A stretch of 64,000 nt of DNA from Bifidobacterium asteroides (lineage in GTDB: Bacteria > Actinomycetota > Actinomycetes > Actinomycetales > Bifidobacteriaceae): positions 248,001-312,000 of the forward strand of contig NZ_QGLK01000004.1 in the NCBI RefSeq assembly GCF_003202755.1, written 5' to 3'. How positions within the stretch are numbered: position 1 is the first letter of the stretch; the number at the start of each line of letters is the position of its first letter. Both the position numbers and the translations under genes were made by a program. The notes beneath the pieces are model-generated. The model was not told where the DNA came from. It saw only the letters and a list, made by a program, of their open reading frames with translations, and searched no databases. Positions 56,869-64,000 of the stretch are shown here, piece after piece.

Positions 56869-57025
56869 TCAGCACTCCTTCTCGACCTATCAATCCTGAG
56901 CATACAGTATGGCGTTGGAAAGTTAATGGTCGATCTTGCCGCAAATAGTCATGCCTCCGATTACCATCAACATTAATATTGTCCGTAATTATGCCTTATA
57001 TAGGGCCAAAGTCAGGGGTGGTGAA

Positions 57026-58372
57026 GTGCGCTGGCTGCGTGAGTTCATGGAGTTGCCCGTATATTTGCGAGCCATGCTCATCGTAGACCTCATGTGCAAC
57101 TTCGGCATCGGCCTGGTCATGCCCATCGAGCTGCTCTTCGCCACCCATTCCCTGGGCGCGACCATGAGCGAGGCAGCGCTCCTCGTGACCATCAGCTCTG
57201 TAGGGTCCCTGATCTCCAATCCCATCATCGGCTGGGTCTCGGACCGTCACTCCTCATGGCTGGCCATGCACACAGCCATGATCTTCTCGGTCATCGGCCC
57301 CCTGATCTTCACCATGGCCCACGACTATCGTGCGGCAGTGGCGGGAGCCTTCGTATCAGGCCTAGGGATGGGCATGCAGACCTCCTGGGCCAGCATTCTG
57401 ACGCAGATCTCCACCAGGAAGCAGCACCGAATCGTCTACGGCATCAACCAGGCCGAACTAAACCTGGGCATCGGCCTTGGAGCGGCCGTTGGCGGACTGC
57501 TGGCCGCCGGTGGTCAGGACTTTCTCTATCGGCTCGGCTTCGGCGGTAGGGCCCTGGGATTCGCCCTGCTCAGTCTGTCCCTGCTGGTCATCGAACGACA
57601 CTGGCAGCTGCGACGATTGACGGCTGAGCTCAAGGCCAAGGCGGAACAGGAGGTCGTCCAGGAATCCGTACAGTCCACCAATGCTCTGCAGGCCAGCCGA
57701 TCGGACAGCACAGAAAGCAAGACCGTCAACGGCACCTTTGGAGGGCGGACCAGCTCCCTGACCAGGGTGCTGGCCTCCATGATCCTGCTGACCCTCGGCA
57801 CCTTCTTCATGGATCTGTTCGGCTACTCCCAGTTCGACGCCGGCCTGGTCACCACCCTGATTTCGGATCCGCACATCCCACGCTGGTCTCTTTCGGTGGT
57901 GGATGTGGTCAATACCTTCTCGGTGGTCATCATGAACATCGTGCTGCTACCCCGGCTCAAAGATGCCAACCATGTGCGCCTGCTGCGCACCGTGCCGGTC
58001 TTCTGGGCTGCGGCCTGGATGATTATCGTCCTGGGCCTGCGCCTGGATTCCACCCCCGGCGCTCTGAGCGTCGCCTCCCTGGGCATCACCATCTTCGGAC
58101 TGGGCGAGGTCATGATGGGCATCTCCCAGCCGGTGGTGGCCGCTGAGCTGGCCGGACCATCGTTCAGCGGACGCATGTTCGGCCTGCTCAACACGGCCGC
58201 CTCCCTGGGCTACATCGTGGGACCCATGTTCGCCTCCTACATCCTGGCAGGCCATGAGGTCATTCCCTTCCTGGCCATGTGCGCCATCGGCCTGGTCCTG
58301 CTGGCAGTCCCCTGGTTCCTGGCCATCCCCTCGCGACAGATCACCAGCCGGAAGAGCCCGGCCGGCGTCTAG
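57026..58372 (+). CDS. MFS transporter
   Basis: This 12-helix transporter of about 448 residues has helix pair YLRAMLIVDLMCNFGIGLVM and motif A in NPIIGWVSDRHSSWLAMH. A long polar central loop (about residues 190-245 of this form) and a second half follow. I favour the GTG at 57026, preceded by AGGGGTGG, because the AT-rich upstream part looks like promoter (TATATA near 56995) rather than coding. An ATG at 56951 or TTG at 56936 would extend it by 25-30 residues. It resembles sugar or drug efflux permeases and is divergent from the LytTR regulator. The substrate is unknown. Confidence 0.85.
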   Translation: MRWLREFMELPVYLRAMLIVDLMCNFGIGLVMPIELLFATHSLGATMSEAALLVTISSVGSLISNPIIGWVSDRHSSWLAMHTAMIFSVIGPLIFTMAHDYRAAVAGAFVSGLGMGMQTSWASILTQISTRKQHRIVYGINQAELNLGIGLGAAVGGLLAAGGQDFLYRLGFGGRALGFALLSLSLLVIERHWQLRRLTAELKAKAEQEVVQESVQSTNALQASRSDSTESKTVNGTFGGRTSSLTRVLASMILLTLGTFFMDLFGYSQFDAGLVTTLISDPHIPRWSLSVVDVVNTFSVVIMNIVLLPRLKDANHVRLLRTVPVFWAAAWMIIVLGLRLDSTPGALSVASLGITIFGLGEVMMGISQPVVAAELAGPSFSGRMFGLLNTAASLGYIVGPMFASYILAGHEVIPFLAMCAIGLVLLAVPWFLAIPSRQITSRKSPAGV

Positions 58373-58503
58373 CTTCAGACAAAACGCGGCACCGGATTAA
58401 AACTCCAAGGTTGGCTAAATTCGGAGGATGGCCGAGAAGGCATACCCACAGTGGCCAGTCCAGCGGACTGAGTCATCTCTCTAAAGTCGGTCCTCGTTGA
58501 GAG

Positions 58504-59700
58504 TCAGTCCTCACCAGCGGCCCGACGGGCATCGCCGGGCTCCGAACCCTCCATCAGGGTCTTGGCCAGGTCCACAAATCGCATGGTCAGCGGCGAATCA
58601 TCCAGGGAGCCATCCGGTCTGAGTACGGCCGGCCGGCCGGACTCCCCCGATTCGCGCAGGTCGGTCTGCAGGGGCAACTGCTCCAGCAGGGGCACCTGAT
58701 ACCCCAGATCCCGGGTCAGCTGATCAGCCACACGCTGGCCGCCTCCCTGCCCGAAAATGCGCAGCCGCTCGCCATTGTGCTCGTACCAGGACATGTTTTC
58801 AATCACACCCTGGACCTTGGTGGGCAGCTGGAGGGCCACCAGCCCTGAACGCACGGCCACCTGCGAGGCCGAGGGCTGAGGGGTGGTGACCACGATCAGC
58901 CGGCTGTTGGGCAGGGCCTGGGCCACCGATAGGGCCATGTCCCCGGTACCTGGGGCCAGATCCAACAAAAGCACATCGGGGTCTCCCCACCAGACATCGG
59001 AAAGGAATTGCTCCAGCGAGCGCTGTAGGCGTGGACCCCTCCAGAGAATGGCCCGGTCCGACCCGGCGAACATGCCGATGGAAATCAGCTTGACCCCCCA
59101 TGCGGTGACCGGCATCAGCATGCCGTGCAGATTGGTGGGCCGGCTGTGTACACCGAAGAGCCCAGGCAGGGAGAATCCGTAGATGTCCGCGTCGATGGCA
59201 GCCGTGTCATAGCCTAGGGCAGCCAGCGTGGCCGCAAGATTGACCGTCACCGAGGACTTGCCCACGCCGCCCTTGCCCGAGGCAATGGCGAAGATGCGGG
59301 TGCCCACGCCGGGCTTGGAGAAGGGGTTGCTGCGCCGGGCGGCCTTGAGGTCGGCTACCAGGTTGTCCAGCTTTTCCCGGCTCATGGAGGAGACATCGAT
59401 ATGCGGGCGCAGCCGGGCTCGCGGATAGGAAGTCACGGTCCCGTTGATCTGGTTGGTGATGGTGGCCGACAGCGGGCATCCCTTGATGGTCAGCTCCACC
59501 CGCACGGTCACCTCATAATCGGCCTGGGCATCCCTGGCTGGCTCGACAATGATGTCGGTGATCATGCCCAAATCGGTAATGGACCGTCCCAGCTCTGGAT
59601 CGATGACCCGACTGAGCCGCTCATAGACCTCCCCCTTGATTCTTCGAGGCAGCTCCTCCAGATCCCGGGTCCCTTCCTTGCGATGCTCTACTTGTTCCAT
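58504..59700 (-). CDS. mrp: Mrp/ApbC-type iron-sulfur carrier ATPase
   Basis: This 398-residue P-loop NTPase has an N-terminal MIP18/DUF59-type domain (LSRVIDPELGRSITDLGMIT) and the deviant Walker A IASGKGGVGKSSVTVNLAA. DVLLLDLAPGTGDMALSVAQ and GVIENMSWYEHNGERLRIFG complete the fold. The CxxC found at the end of many Mrp proteins is missing, as in several actinobacterial members. It likely carries or inserts Fe-S clusters. Confidence 0.92.
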   Translation of the reverse strand: MEQVEHRKEGTRDLEELPRRIKGEVYERLSRVIDPELGRSITDLGMITDIIVEPARDAQADYEVTVRVELTIKGCPLSATITNQINGTVTSYPRARLRPHIDVSSMSREKLDNLVADLKAARRSNPFSKPGVGTRIFAIASGKGGVGKSSVTVNLAATLAALGYDTAAIDADIYGFSLPGLFGVHSRPTNLHGMLMPVTAWGVKLISIGMFAGSDRAILWRGPRLQRSLEQFLSDVWWGDPDVLLLDLAPGTGDMALSVAQALPNSRLIVVTTPQPSASQVAVRSGLVALQLPTKVQGVIENMSWYEHNGERLRIFGQGGGQRVADQLTRDLGYQVPLLEQLPLQTDLRESGESGRPAVLRPDGSLDDSPLTMRFVDLAKTLMEGSEPGDARRAAGED

Positions 59701-59769
59701 GCCGTCACCATATCGCGCCCAGCCATCGGCTGCTAGGGCGCGGCTGGTCGGATATTGCGAATGTCACAA

Positions 59770-63997
<4,228 letters not shown>

Positions 63998-64000
63998 GCG

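Overview
The window looks like a chromosome segment of a Bifidobacterium, probably from the insect-gut B. asteroides lineage. It has high-GC actinobacterial core genes, a complete argCJBDFRGH cluster, a tyrS-to-tlyA block and a very long NAD-dependent DNA ligase, all typical of bifidobacteria or actinobacteria. It also carries an Fe/Mn superoxide dismutase, which is rare in the genus but known from B. asteroides. The genus call is inferred from gene content and order; no search was run.

Bases 1-14,300 are a variable, decaying region. Bases 1-5,700 are clearly AT-rich and hold three major-facilitator exporters: one cut by the window edge, one a multiply frameshifted pseudogene, and one intact. 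Around them are decayed reading frames I could not assign and a poly-C/poly-G inverted repeat. Bases 5,900-12,400 form a gluconate or sugar-acid cluster: an SDR dehydrogenase and a frameshifted GntR-type regulator on the + strand, then gntK, a Gfo/Idh/MocA oxidoreductase, a TIM-barrel isomerase and a GntP permease on the - strand. A truncated glycosyltransferase and a decayed tyrosine integrase follow, ending beside tRNA-Arg(ACG). This is the scar of an integrated element.

Bases 14,500-36,300 are core genome, almost all on the - strand. They include tyrS, a TPR protein with an RG-rich head, a HAD phosphatase, a small protein and tlyA; the arginine operon argC-J-B-D-F-R-G-H behind candidate ArgR boxes; a GDSL hydrolase; a DJ-1/PfpI protein; pheS-pheT; and a SpoU-type rRNA methyltransferase. 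The order resembles that of other actinobacteria.

Bases 36,500-46,700 hold sodA, an ECF vitamin transporter behind a TPP riboswitch (YkoE plus a fused ATPase-ATPase-EcfT protein), an M20 dipeptidase, a DUF3043 protein, a lone dihydrolipoamide dehydrogenase that looks leaderless, a DUF4191 protein and glnA.

Bases 46,700-56,900 are a plant-glycoside locus on the - strand. A LytTR regulator and GHKL sensor kinase precede an alpha-L-rhamnosidase (GH78), a GPH-family sugar symporter, a membrane-anchored GH3 glycosidase with permuted domains, and a small membrane protein. Together they suggest sensing, cleavage and uptake of rhamnosylated plant compounds. The window closes with an MFS transporter, Mrp/ApbC, LigA with a large internal insertion, and a TPR-like protein that reaches the window edge.
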